Made by a program: the position numbers and the translations under genes. Below are positions 47,906 to 59,578 of a DNA stretch of 64,000 nt, piece after piece; the stretch's first letter is position 1; every line of letters starts with the position of its first letter. Source of the stretch: Lentinula raphanica (Eukaryota > Basidiomycota > Agaricomycetes > Agaricales > Omphalotaceae). Under the pieces are notes generated by a model that worked only from the letters and a program-made list of their open reading frames with translations, ran no database searches and was not told the origin of the DNA. Location: assembly GCA_027919835.1 (NCBI GenBank), contig JANVFP010000004.1, positions 1,488,001-1,552,000 on the forward strand. The letters run 5' to 3'.

Positions 47906-48819
47906 ATGTCTTTGCTTGCTCCAATAGCCTCAAGGTATCCTCAGCTAGTGAATATTGAGGACGATTGCTTCAACCCCAAAGCTTCCATCGCCTTCCCTGC
48001 CACCGCCTATGGTGCCGAAGACCATCCGTATATCCGTCCAACTCCCCAGATTGACTCGCGCGCTCCATGTCCTGGTTTGAATACCCTCGCGAACCATGGG
48101 TACATGTAAGTAATCTCATTCGAAATCAGACTAACTTCCCATGAATGACCAAATTCTCCAGACCACGGTCAGGGCGCAATATCCCATTCGTTCTCCTTGT
48201 ACGCGCGATTATGGAGGTGTACAACGTCTCGTTCCCTCTAGCGTTGATGCTAACCGTGCCGGGGTTCTTGCTCTACGCCCAATTCCAATTACACTGGAAG
48301 TCAATCGGGCTTTGGTCCATTCCAGTACTTTCGTACACCCTGACCCTTTCATCACTTGCATCGTTCGGACCAGGTCTCAAAATCGCACATCGTGCCTCAT
48401 TAGTCCATCCCGACTATCCCAGTGAAAAACCCGATATGAGCATGGTGCACGGGCTTCTCTCAGCTAATTCCAGCTTAACCGGCTCGGACGAGGAACGAGG
48501 ATATTTCACACTTCACGATCTCGCATCCCTCCGCGTGTCTCGTGAATCCTCACCATCCGATAAACTCGACACAATTCATGAACAAGTCGCATTGGGAGAA
48601 AGTTCTTTGACGTGGTTGATTTTTGCGAAACACGTCTCCGCCACTGGGTCTCCTGGAATCCCCCTATCATATCTCGAGCAATGGTTCGGCGACGAACGAA
48701 TCCCTGATTGGTGGACGCGACCCACCGAGACAATTGGACTTATTCAGGCTCGGAAGCTCGCACAGCAAGTGCAAGAGGAGATGGAACTGATTAAAAAGGG
48801 GAAAAACATAAGAGAATGA
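47906..48819 (+). CDS. short heme-thiolate peroxygenase / chloroperoxidase-like (Peroxidase_2), altered EHD motif
   Basis: Two exons (47906-48105, 48162-48819), 285 residues, the size of short unspecific peroxygenases. The heme-ligand motif is clear: RAPCPGLNTLANHGYIPRSG, whose PCP cysteine binds iron. It continues NIPFVLLVRAIMEVYNVSFP, ASFGPGLKIAHRASLVHPDY, LHDLASLRVSRES, GESSLTWLIFA and LEQWFGDERIPDWWTRPTET. In the family the segment aligned with KIAHRASL is normally EHDASL, giving a metal-site Glu and an Asp. Here both are replaced (A and R) while His and Ser stay. There is no signal peptide. The enzyme may have altered activity or be a non-catalytic relative. Confidence 0.8.
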
Positions 48820-49212
48820 CTTATAAGAGAATGGTTTAGTATTTACTACTACTCTTTCACAACTCTTGTCGTATTTCTCAACAATTATGATTCATCATTG
48901 CACTCTATGACCCAACCCATACTAAGGCCAACTGAGTTGTCGATATTCAAGAGATGCTGCAAGCTTAAGGTGACTGTGGTTGTGAACGCCCAAGAAAATC
49001 AGACAGGGGTCCAGTAGCTTGATTCCCAACTTGAACAGGCAGAAATAAACTTAGATATTGACTATGTGCTCGTTTCTAAAGTATTCAATAAGCTCCTCCA
49101 AGTACTCCAAATACAAGGTGGCCTCTATGTACCAGGTACAGTCACGCTATGCTTATACACCCCGGCAGCGAAACAAGATACTTCAAGAATGTTCAAGCCA
49201 GACATACCTCGA
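48820..49212. other. intergenic
   Basis: Convergent 3' flanks. Nothing recognised. Confidence 0.4.
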
Positions 49213-50940
49213 TCAATCATCCAACTCATCATCCTCATCCTCATCCGCACCCAGCATATCCTCCTCCACCATTCCCACCACCATGTCTACTGCTGCTCGA
49301 GACATTTTGGGCATGGCACCAGGACGTAGAAGGGGATGATGCGCTGGATCGAGCTCGGTCTCGTCTTCATCCATACTCTCTTCATCAGAAGCCTCGCCCT
49401 CTCCACCAGAATCGACTCCTTTCCCTTCTTGCTCACCATCAGAGTCCTCGTCAGACTCTTCATCGTCGTCGGACTCAGAGTCAGAGTTAACATGCTTCCC
49501 AGGTTCGAAACTCGCGTCATCCTCGTCATCTGAATCCATCATCATTTGGTTGATCGTCAGTGGCCCTTGGTTCTGAGTCTGGGATAGAGAAGAAGAGGAA
49601 GGTCCGGCAAGATTAGAGGACTGCGTTTGGTTATTTGTTCTTCTTGGGGGGTTCTTGGCTCTCGTATTCGTATCCTCAGGTTCATCGGGTTCCCTACTCC
49701 CAAACAGATGCCGATACTTCCTCACCCATTGGTTGATCGTCTCCTGTTCCTTTCCTTCCACCTGCCCGAACCCAGTTTCCTCCAAGTCACCGTCACCTTG
49801 AGCACCAGAACCGGCAGCCACCTTCCGCGTCAAGACAACCGTACAAACACGTCCGGTCGCACTTATTGTCCTGACACCCTCAACATCCTCTTCCTTAGCA
49901 AGATCCTCGACAGACCAAAACATACAAGGCTTGGATTCACTCCAGAGGATGCCTGTGGGCATGAGCCATAATGTCCCTGGTTTGGCTGCGAGGTTGGCTG
50001 ATATGGCGAGGGATGGGGAGAGTACGACGCCGGTGGTGGTGGTGTTGCCGCCACTGGTACTGCTTCCGGCGAAGCTTTTGAAAGTTTCGATTTTCTCGAT
50101 CGAGAGATGGAGGGCAGTGAGGGGATTGGGACGTGGAAGAGCTTCGCAGGCGCGAGATAGTTGGGAAAGGAATTCGGTGAGAGTATCAAGTGTTTCGCCA
50201 CCTTTTTGAAGCGACGTGGACTGGTCTGCATCGGGAGAATGAGAGATGGTGTTGATCACGGTAGTGGCAGTCGCATCTAGGCCAAAGATGATCTGTTCCG
50301 TAGCTGCATCCACACCTCCACTAGTACTACTTGTGTTTTTACCCTTCCCTTTCTTCTCTGGCCCGGTATCATTGGAGAGGATGATGACTGTCCAATGAGG
50401 CTTTGGTTTACCTCTCGTGGGGAGTAAGAATGCCCGTTTGAGCGAAGATAATGGGAGGGATGCTTCGGTGGCTTTGGTGGAGCAGTTGATGAATCGCACA
50501 GAAAATTGGTGAATAGCTATATCGACCTTTTTGCGAATGGGAGAGGTCACGGAGATGGATTGGAGAGTGAATTTTGGCGGATCAAAGTCCACGCTGGGGA
50601 TCTCAGCCCCGGCGTAGGAGGTGGGAGATAGCTTCTGTTTCTTGGTTGAATCTGTACCGTCCTCCTGTCCCTCTCCGTCCCTCGGTCGTTTCTTCAAGGA
50701 GAAATTCGAACTACTACTTAGCAATTCGCCTAGCTTTTGTCGTACGAGAGCTTGATGAGATGCCCATTGGGTTTCTGAAGAAGAAGAGCAGTCTGCACCA
50801 CAGACAAATCTAATGAGATTGTCAAGGAGTGCTTCGGATGAGGGTGAGGTGCACAATGTAGCGAGATCTTTGGACATTGCGGTTGGGAGGGAAGAAGACA
50901 CGACGTGGAGGAATTCGAACGGCGTCTGCTGGGAGCTCAT
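49213..50940 (-). CDS. RTT106: histone chaperone Rtt106-like
   Basis: Single exon, 575 residues. The double-PH histone-chaperone domain begins around residue 125: FTLQSISVTSPIRKKVDIAI, FINCSTKATEASLPLSSLKR, AFLLPTRGKPKPHWTVIIL. The second PH part includes KPGTLWLMPTGILWSESKPC and EGVRTISATGRVCTVVLTRK. It ends in a long acidic Asp/Glu/Ser tail (residues about 470-575) typical of histone chaperones. Rtt106 binds H3K56-acetylated H3-H4 in replication-coupled nucleosome assembly and silencing. A related Pob3-type protein is less likely because the N-terminal domain does not match. The basic KKRPRDGEG..KKQKLS segment is a probable NLS. Confidence 0.8.
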   Translation of the reverse strand: MSSQQTPFEFLHVVSSSLPTAMSKDLATLCTSPSSEALLDNLIRFVCGADCSSSSETQWASHQALVRQKLGELLSSSSNFSLKKRPRDGEGQEDGTDSTKKQKLSPTSYAGAEIPSVDFDPPKFTLQSISVTSPIRKKVDIAIHQFSVRFINCSTKATEASLPLSSLKRAFLLPTRGKPKPHWTVIILSNDTGPEKKGKGKNTSSTSGGVDAATEQIIFGLDATATTVINTISHSPDADQSTSLQKGGETLDTLTEFLSQLSRACEALPRPNPLTALHLSIEKIETFKSFAGSSTSGGNTTTTGVVLSPSLAISANLAAKPGTLWLMPTGILWSESKPCMFWSVEDLAKEEDVEGVRTISATGRVCTVVLTRKVAAGSGAQGDGDLEETGFGQVEGKEQETINQWVRKYRHLFGSREPDEPEDTNTRAKNPPRRTNNQTQSSNLAGPSSSSLSQTQNQGPLTINQMMMDSDDEDDASFEPGKHVNSDSESDDDEESDEDSDGEQEGKGVDSGGEGEASDEESMDEDETELDPAHHPLLRPGAMPKMSRAAVDMVVGMVEEDMLGADEDEDDELDD

Positions 50941-51159
50941 GGTATCTAGATCAGTAAGAGATCAGTGGAGTGGATATTTAGGATCATGCTCTACGACAGA
51001 CCTACGTCCGCGTCAAGACTCAACGTCAACGTTGATCCAATATGAGTCTTGAAATGACGAGCCGAGGTCCTGAGAAAAAGACCCGGAACTCGGACCGCCC
51101 CCGTGACGAGCTCCTTTTTTGGCAACTGGAATCAAAGTGGCTGTGCCAAATATCAGGTT
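50941..51159. promoter_or_regulatory. divergent promoter of RTT106 and the pterin-dehydratase-like gene
   Basis: About 219 bases between opposing start codons. No TATA box is evident. Confidence 0.4.
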
Positions 51160-52459
51160 ATGTTTTCGACGGTCACATCGACCTCGACGCGGTTGTTGCG
51201 CGTCTTCAGACCTAACATACATGGAGTCATAAAACTCACTGCTCGGTCTTTGTCTACTCCGAGTCCCTCGAATGGTGAGCTCAAATAAACACTGAACCAA
51301 AACAAAAAGTCTAATGCAAACGGTTCGTAGATTTCATCCGACAGCCTCAAACAGCTGCTCATGTAGCTGCCCTTCCCCCAATTCCCTCAAAACCTACTAC
51401 ACGGCCAACGCCGTGGTTGAAGCCATTTGAAATGGTGCAATATCTGGCATCAATTGACTCCCTGATTCCGTGGAGAGTACACACTACACATGCGCTCATT
51501 CAAAGACGGGTGATTCCGAGAGAGAAAACTCCTGTCGGGAACGGGTTGTTTTTCGTTGGGAGTTATTATTTTTCGGATATAGCAGGTGCGAAAGAGTTTG
51601 TTAGTGAGGTGAAGAAGGTTGCTCGTGAGGAGAAGGTAAGCCTTGATTGTTGTATAGCCACTGGTATTGCTTTCTAAATATTTCCACTTATCAGCACGAT
51701 CCTTCTTTTATGCGAATACACGAACGAGTCACTCACCTCAAGAATCTGGAAATTCCTCCAAACACAATTGATGTCGAGAAAGCATCAATGGTCTACCTCA
51801 GGATCAACACCCATGAAGCCTATATCCCCGATGAAATTTCAGACCTCAGACGTGATTTACCAGCACAAGGCATTTCCAGTGAGTTCTACATTCTACATTC
51901 TACAAGGTTTCACCCCTCCGCCTAACGTCTAATATACTCACGGTTGAACGCAGCTTCTCTCCAAAACGAGGTCGTTCCTGGCATCACGATGCGCGACGTT
52001 CGTTTCGTCTGGCTTGTCGACAAACTCTTCCGGGATCGTTTCCTCAAAGCGACTTCAGAAACAGATCCCGCGACCTCTTCTCAAGATCCTGACACCATCA
52101 TGAACACCGGTTTCGTCCCTCTCGTCTACCCGCCTGATGCCCATTTCAGCTCCAGTGCCCGTGCGCATCCGGAAATCATCCAAAAGGTCGCTTCCTCCAT
52201 CCAAAATTCCAATCCTTCCGATGCTGTCCCTACGGAATCCATTCAACGCGTCGCTCATTTGATCGAGTCTGTCTTTCGGCATCGATTTTGTCCTTGTTGT
52301 GGACTATTGCACCCGTTGAAGAATTGTCCGGTGAGGCACGAGTATCCTCCGTTGGCGGAGCAGTTTTGTAAACATTGTCATGGAGAAGGGCATTGGTCGG
52401 TTGATTGTGCTCAGAGGCCGATGAGGGCAGAGAGGAAGAGTTCAACGGAAGAATTATGA
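51160..52459 (+). CDS. mitochondrial protein with pterin-4a-carbinolamine-dehydratase-like domain and zinc knuckles
   Basis: Four exons (51160-51274, 51331-51635, 51695-51878, 51954-52459) give 369 residues with exact phase. The first 38 residues (MFSTVTSTSTRLLRVFRPNI...) have many Ser/Thr/Arg and no acids: a mitochondrial presequence. After WLKPFEMVQYLASIDSLIPW comes FFVGSYYFSDIAGAKEFVSE, then VAREEKHDPSFMRIHERV (compare the H-[HN]-P loop of pterin dehydratases), VYLRINTHEAYIPDEI (compare the TTHD strand) and GITMRDVRFVWLVDKLFRDR. The C-terminus holds two cysteine/histidine units: CPCCGLLHPLKNC and a canonical zinc knuckle CKHCHGEGHWSVDC (C-x2-C-x4-H-x4-C). The enzyme-like assignment is by pattern only. 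Function is unknown, and an RNA- or ribosome-linked role is possible. Confidence 0.6.
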
Positions 52460-53022
52460 GAGAGTCAAGGGAGTACTAGTGTGAAGTATTACTGAGGTAC
52501 ACATCTTTAAACTTTTGGCGATTATGTTCATCCTAATGTTGGTTTATTGACCGTTTCTGCCATGAACTAACGGCTGAACTTCTTAAAGCATACTATGTAT
52601 ACAAAGATGAAACTTGAAAGCAGTCAAAAGAAACTTCGGAGTCCTGGTGACACTGACTGGTTGGAGGTACTGAGCTGCTTACGTGATGGAGTCCGAAGTT
52701 TCGTCATTGATCGGATAGCCTGCCGCCGGGGGAAATTGCGGGGTAGAAATCGGCACGATATCAACAAAAATCACCCTTTCCCTTTCCCATCTACTCTCCA
52801 AACGAATCGCAGTATATCTATTCGCAGCTGTGCTGCTTACACTCGACGCCAAAGTTTCACTTCCTGAATACTGTTGGGTGGATCGTATCACTTTCAGCAG
52901 CCTGTGCATATATCAAGCCTCACTCCACAGTGTTTGGTAACACACGTTATACTACAACCCTCAGTGGTCCACACTCTGTTCCTCGAGATATTTCGTTAAC
53001 GTCGACCTAATTTGTCTTTATC
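52460..53022. other. intergenic
   Basis: No supported gene. Confidence 0.4.
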
Positions 53023-53975
53023 ATGGTAAGTTGCCTATATCTCATAGCATATGTCCACGTCAATCTGTACCTATCCATTGCTAGTCCAATGCCTCGCGTA
53101 ACTCGGACGTCTTAACGTCACGCAGTACAGACATCCCTCAGCCGCCACCCACCCACGACCACGCCAGAGACGCACTGAGGTTGGCGTTGGGTAGCATCTT
53201 GGCTCCAGTAAGTTCACTTATCCACATCACATCGTTCAAAGTCACATTCGATTCCATTGAATGCCAGAAACGCTCAACACCAAACCCTGCAAGCATTCGT
53301 CCCTCTTCGTCTTCTGGTACTGCCAGCCCCGCCTACCTCCAATTCCCTCACAATGCAGCATCCCATGCTCCATCGCCTGCAAATCCCAGCACGCCTCCTC
53401 AAGGCCCTTCTAGTACTCTTGCCTTTCCTCATCCTCACACACACCAACATCATAATCACCCACACGGGCCTTCCCACCTTATTCCTGGTCGAGATCATTC
53501 CCACTCCCACTCTGTCTCAGGCCAAAACTCCTCTAGCCATTCTCCGCATTCGTCTTCACCAGCTACACCCATAACCGAAACATCGTCCAGTCCGTTCAAT
53601 CACTATCCCAGACCGGGGCTATTAGCGCGCTCCATCAGTACGTCTAGCACGCACAGCGTGTCGTCGAAGAAATCCACACCTACGGCGCCAGGTATGGGTG
53701 CTGGTGCTGGTGCTGAGTTCCCAGTATCCCCACAACCGCCAGTGATTCAAGGCGACCGTGGAGCTGAACCAGATGGAATACACGCTCCTGCACCGAGATT
53801 GCCCGCGAATACAAATGTGTCGAATGATACAGCCGCTTTTCCTCCGCCCGTAGTACCTGCGGTTGCGGTGTCTACACCTGGCGGAACTCCGATCGTGAAG
53901 AACAAGTTTATCCAGACGTTGGAGGGAAAGACACAGAGTGCTTGGGATGCGTTGATACACGGATCGTTTTCGTAG
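53023..53975 (+). CDS. hypothetical Pro/Ser/His-rich protein with conserved-looking C-terminus
   Basis: Three exons: the first contains only the ATG (53023-53025) followed at once by GTAAGT. The second is 53085-53207 (SNASRNSDVLTSRSTDIPQP ... ARDALRLALGSILAP), and the third is 53268-53975. The sum is exactly 277 codons plus stop. The body is low-complexity (Ser, Pro, His runs such as HTHQHHNHPHGPSH) and probably disordered. The end GTPIVKNKFIQTLEGKTQ and SAWDALIHGSFS is compact and could be a short interaction motif. No family is recognised. Phase agreement of both introns supports the model. Confidence 0.6.
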
Positions 53976-54649
53976 GGTTCACCGGATGTTGTGTGTGGGT
54001 GGATCGTTTTGGGATTGTAGCAGAACGCTCCAGTCGTTGCTCACCAAGTACATAACTGGGACGATGATACCGATTCAACACCGGTTTATTCTGTACATAT
54101 ATTTATTCTGTCTTCGTTTAACTCTGTACCCTATACTTAAAAGGTAGAATCGGATTCGTATATTACGAGTCCGGAATGAAATGAAGGAATCGTCCTATAG
54201 CCCGTTTGGCGTGGGAAAACTGTCAAAAATCGCCTTATTTGGTCTCATTAAAAATTGCCTATTTGGGATTTTTTTCACCAAATTGGGACTTTGATCACAT
54301 TGCTCATGCTGACCGCGTGACTTTGGCTGACATCAACGATGAATTCAATAGTATGAGCGCTTATTTTATCTTTCCGCTCCTTCTCAGCCCTCAACAAGTT
54401 CAGACTTCACGTTCCTTTATCCAACCCTTCTTTTACTCTATACTCAAACTGGGAAGCTCACCATAAGGTCAAGCCAAATATACATGGCCTTATCTTAACT
54501 CGAACTGGAAGAGCATAGTCATTCAATAATACAATTCAAATCGAACTGTTCAAAGTTTGCGCTAGTACGTCGTCCTTCGCGTTTCTTCCTTTTCACCATT
54601 TACTCATTCTACTCTGCATCCTTCTACATCCTACAACTTGTTGGATAAC
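53976..54649. other. intergenic
   Basis: No supported gene. AT-rich around 54230-54280. Confidence 0.35.
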
Positions 54650-55806
54650 ATGTCGCAGCGTGATTTGATTGATTTACAGCAACTGCTTTGCGAAGCAGTT
54701 TTTCTCTCACACAACGCCGCTAATGCACGCTTCAATGAATTTCAGTCATCGTTCGCCTCTAGTTTTGTAAAACCCTCAAAGTGTAACAACGCTCTCGTTG
54801 ACTCCGGACGCCAAAAACTCGATGCAATGGTCTGGAATGAATTCGGCAATTTTTCAATCGATAAGGAAGTATGCTCGTGTTCGAAGGCGTCTGGACAAAC
54901 AGTTTTTCTTGGAACGATATCAAGGTACATGCATTGCAGATCGACGATTCCTCTTTGACACCACTGACCCTTTTGCTCCCTTTTGAAGATTCCCTTGAAA
55001 GTCATTTACCATGGACGCATCCCCTTCATCACTCACACCGTCGGGCAGGATTTTGGCTTCATTGGCTTTAGCTGGCAGCTCACAGCTCAAGACATTCTGT
55101 TTGTACGATACTTGGTGCAGAGGATTGGCGGTCGCAAGATAAAGTGGTCTCGAGCACATGGTTGGTCATTTCTCCTTTCCCCATAAGTATAACCCCTTCT
55201 GATTCTTTGCTTTCAATCGTCGCCATCAATCATATTTACTTCTTCAAAATAGTCAAAGACGAAAGAGAATTGCAAATCCGTCGAGCTCAAAGCAAAGTGC
55301 GTGCTGCTTTGCGTTATGCTGACAACTATCCTCTCCGTGCTCATAACTTTGGGCATGGTGCTAAGAGAGCCCGTAGGAGCAATGTGGGCAATGGGTACAA
55401 ACCAGTACTGGTCCAACGGCGGGTTACTCACAGTATGACCAAGGCGTTGGAGGATATCAAAGCCGAGTTGAGTGAAGATGAAGAAGATGAACTCGATATG
55501 ACATCTCTGGAAGATCAGACTTCGTCGCTTTGCCTCTACTCTGACGATCCACGAGATACCACCAGTAACGTGTCGACGTCCAAGAGAAAAGCTGAAAGCT
55601 CTGTAACACACAATTCTTCACCCCAGCGAAAATGTGTACAGATGTTCTCACCTAGCGACAGTGATATAGCCGAAGAACTCGCAGTTTTCAAACTCCTAAG
55701 CGTAGAAGAGCCTCAACCATCATCTAGTGCCAGCGGGTCAGCAGGACAGCGGTTGAAGAAGGACTTGGTCCAAAGAAATTCTACACTCTCCGTTCGTACA
55801 AGCTGA
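54650..55806 (+). CDS. hypothetical protein, nuclear-looking C-terminal half
   Basis: The N-terminal part starts at an ATG (MSQRDLIDLQQLLCEAVFLS). Middle exons include LVFEGVWTNSFSWNDIK spliced to IPLKVIYHGRIPFITHTVGQ and FGFIGFSWQLTAQDILFVRY LVQRIGG. An intron (GTTGGT...AAATAG) then leads to KDERELQIRRAQSKVRAALR, a basic patch HGAKRARRSN, and an acidic/Ser-rich tail. Exact exons in the first 250 bases are uncertain. The stop TGA at 55804 is followed in the same frame by about 50 codons that still read like protein (ADKENQDIANQRNLQSDDEG, KRKRTITVDSDG...) up to another TGA near 55961. No family is recognised. Confidence 0.45.
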
Positions 55807-56106
55807 GCAGACAAGGAAAATCAAGACATCGCAAATCAAAGGAACTTGCAATCGGACGATGAAGGCAAGAGAAAGCGGACAATTACGGTTGACAGTGACG
55901 GAGAGCGAGGTTCGAAAGGCCGGAAAGCTCTGAAACAGTCAGATGGCTCCCATTTCCCCTGATAGTACACCACTTCTTTATACCTAGCTATACCGTGAAT
56001 ACATTGTTTTGTTCATTCGATAATTTGTTTTGTACCACTGGAACACGAGATACATGTAAAGCCTCATAAATTCAGCACCATTGGTACTGAGCAACTCTAT
56101 CACAAA

Positions 56107-56848
56107 TTAGGCCATGAAAGTCAAACCTAGATTACTACTGTCATCAACTTCCATCCCGCCCGCAGTGCTACCTCCTAGATGTCTCGCGAGCTTTTGATCT
56201 CTCTTCCTCTCTTTCTTCGCCAGCATCTTATTCAACCGCCTGTTCATCGGGTTACTCTTACCCATCGCCTGCAGCACATGCTCATCAGGAGGGGCATCAT
56301 ACGAGGGGATGAGGTGTGATTTGCAATGCCGTTTTGATTGACGTTGGTACGTTTTGGATTCTTCCTGTGCTTGCAGAGGGCCTGTTGATATCGAAGGGGA
56401 AGGAGAACACTGAGCACGTTTTCCTAGAGAGTTTCATCTTGAAGCTAGCTCTGATGCGGAAATTGTTCTAAAGCACGAAAGGGAGGTCATCAGTCATGTA
56501 TATGATGCACCTATGTGAAACCGACTCAACTCGTTGCCTTCCTGCACCCATCATCCTCGTTCCTTTGACCAAAAGTCTCATTTGCATCCAAGGCGTCGCT
56601 GGTAGCCCATCACGTTGGATTCGCGGTTTCCCACACTTCTCGTCTCGATTCATCGCTCTTCACCTTCTTGACCTTGACCTCAACCAGAGAGCGGCAAGCC
56701 TAATGGAACACTGGGACATAGGCCAGAACTGCCATGTACTCACAGGAATAAGTAATGAGACGCAGGTTAGATCAGACACATTATGTTAACCTATTACTTG
56801 ATATAGGGTGGACGCACATTCGAGCTCCTAGAAGCAAGAAGGTATCCT
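56107..56848 (-). other. possible minus-strand coding fragments
   Basis: A minus frame (about 56435-56170) reads TGPLQAQEESKTYQRQSKRH, LIPSYDAPPDEHVLQAMGKS, NPMNRRLNKMLAKKERKR, then the neighbouring frame continues RDQKLARHLGGSTAGGMEVD DSSNLGLTFMA to a TAA at 56107. The join needs a 1-base shift. Upstream pieces (56700-56560) are broken by stops. It looks like a real but damaged, or mis-sequenced, small gene. Family unknown. Confidence 0.3.
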
Positions 56849-57517
56849 AGACTCAATGTATGACCATTGACTTCAGGCTGTAAGCATTCCTATCTGGATT
56901 TCTCGAACAAGTGGGATTGAAAAACTGAAACTGCTGGCAGATCGTCCACTCCTACTCCCTCACCAATGTACATTCTGTGTGATGTAGTAGAGGGGAGTCA
57001 AAACGGATGGAAGTAGTATGTCTTGCAATGAAGAGCAGCATCCAATACTCATTTGCCTGTTCTACATACTTCAATGGCAAACCCAGAGGAAGATCCTACA
57101 ATTTCTTCAGACTGCCTTTGTCATTTATTAGTTACATGTGCTTGAATAGAACCATTCCGGACGAGTACATGCCACGCGCGCAGCGCGATGGCCCACTTCC
57201 GCAAGTATAGCCTGTGTTTCTCTGATTGAAGTTCGCTGGATCATCTGTAGTAGACATCCATTTATTTATCATTCTTTAAGAAGTTGTACAGGATATTTCT
57301 ATCTAGTATCTTAACGATCCCTTTTGTGTAGGAAAGTCAGAATTCAAAGAACTTTGAGCAGTTTGCAACTTGAGCTTGAGCTTGGACTTCGACATCAATC
57401 GGCTCATCCGGACCGCTCAGATCCGATATTCGATTGCCGCAAATTTTTCAAAGTCTCGACTCTCTATCTATTCTACCTACTTGACCACTACTATCTCGAA
57501 CATATCGCTAGAACTCC
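56849..57517. other. intergenic, upstream of adenylosuccinate lyase
   Basis: No supported gene. Contains the lyase promoter. Confidence 0.4.
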
Positions 57518-59578
57518 ATGGAAGCATTCGACACATATCAAACACCTCTCTCCAGGTCTGAAGCTCTAAAGTACACCCTTTTCAATGACGGACTGAATCT
57601 TCGAACAACAGTCGCTATGCGAGCAAGGAAATGGCCCATCTGTTTTCACCTTCTGTACGCACGCCTATGATTCTGTTCAATCCTTCATCCTCCAAACTAC
57701 ATCTACTCAACCTGAATCCCAGAACCGATTCTTCACATGGAGAAAACTATGGCTGAACCTAGCCATCGCCGAAAAAGAGCTGGGACTCCCTATATCCGAC
57801 GAGGCGATCGCGCAGATGAAGGATAACTTGGTGCATATCGTCTAGTCCTTCCCAAAAAAATCAAAAAAAAACTGAGATGATCTTGACCTACTTGATCTAT
57901 GATCTATGATCTATCTGCGTACGCCGTACGCGCATTAGCACCTCACACCCGACCAATTCGACATCGCGGCCAGGGAAGAGAAGAAACGTCGACACGATGT
58001 CATGGCTCATGTGCATACCTTTGGGACGGTCGCTCCAGCTGCTGCGGGGATTATACAGTGAGTTCTTTCACCTTCTATAGATTTCCCTCTCTTTCTTTCT
58101 TACATCGAGTCATCCAGTCTAGGTGCCACGTCGTGCTATGTAACCGAGTGCGTCATTTCTGTGGCTAATCCAAGGAAAAGGCTGAACCTAAATGTGTTAC
58201 GCCAACATCCAATATAGCAACGCTGACCTGATATTCCTCCGGGACGGACTGGACTACCTCATCCGATCCCTTTACGTCCTGATCTCCCGCCTCGCGGCAT
58301 TCGCCGCTCAGTATCGTGATCTGCCCACGTTGGGATTCACCCATTTTCAGCCCGCGCAGCTGACGACGGTGGGCAAGCGTGCGACGCTTTGGATTCAGGT
58401 TTGTGGACACTCTCGTCTGTCGGTGGTTTGCGTGGTTTGGAGGATCTGATAAAGAGCTTACATAGGAGCTTCTTTGGGACCTACGCAATATCAAGCGTGC
58501 GAGAGAGGATATTGGATTTCGTGGCGTGAAGGGCACGACTGGGACTCAAGCGAGTTTTCTCGCGTTGTTTGATGGTGACCATGAGCAGGTACAGTTGCTT
58601 GATACTCTGAGTTGATATACCTAGATCCTAAACGATTGATCCAAGGTAGAAAAACTCGACAGGCTCGTGACAAAACTCTCCGGGTTCGACTATGCTTACC
58701 CGGTGACCTCACAAACTTACTCTCGTAAGATCGATATCGACGTTCTGGCACCCCTCGCTTCGTTGGGGGCTACGGCGCATAAGATCGCCACTGATATTCG
58801 TCTGCTGGCGAACCTGAAGGTTGGTTCTGATAAGTAGCCTTGTCTGGCTTGACAGTACTCTGATTCAGATTGAAATTGTAGGAGGTGGAAGAACCATTCG
58901 AGTCCACCCAGATAGGCTCTTCTGCAATGGCCTACAAGCGCAATCCGATGCGTTCTGAACGTGTCTGCAGTCTCGCTAGACATCTGATGGTGTTACACCA
59001 GAACGCGTTGATGACTGCAAGTGTGCAGTGGTTCGAACGAACACTTGACGATAGGTTTCAAACCTTGTTTCTACCTCATCTACGCTGTTTACTGAGTGGC
59101 TCTGACTTTTAGTGCCAATCGACGGATCACCCTCCCTGAAGCATTCCTCACAGCCGACATCGTTCTCTCCACGCTCCAAAACATCTCCGAAGGCCTCGTC
59201 GTCTACCCAAAAGTCATCGCCCGTCGTATCTCGCAAGAACTCCCGTTCATGGCCACCGAAAACATCATCATGGCTCTCGTCAAAGCCGGGGGAGACCGCC
59301 AAGAGGCCCACGAGAAGATTCGAGTTCTGTCGCATGAGGCAGCTCATCAGGTCAAGCAGCTAGGTCTGGAGAATGACTTGCTTGAGAGGGTGAAGCAGGA
59401 TCCGTACTTTGATCCGATTAAAGGGCAGTTGGATACCTTGTTGGACCCAAAGAGTTTTGTGGGGCGGGCACCGGAGCAGGTGGATGTGTTTTTGAGAGAA
59501 TGGGTAGAGCCAGCGTTGAAGGACGAGAGTGCGCAGGATGTCATCAGAGGAGCGCAGAAGGTGGAGTTGAGTGTTTAA
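57518..59578 (+). CDS. ADE13: adenylosuccinate lyase
   Basis: Purine biosynthesis enzyme that removes fumarate from SAICAR and from adenylosuccinate; cytosolic homotetramer. About ten exons. In order: [55 protein letters not shown] (catalytic His region), [40 protein letters not shown] and [20 protein letters not shown]. Then the superfamily signature [18 protein letters not shown] (catalytic Ser loop), [40 protein letters not shown] and a C-terminal helical domain. One intron near 57845 uses the poor donor GTCTAG, required by the frame. Complete. Confidence 0.92.
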
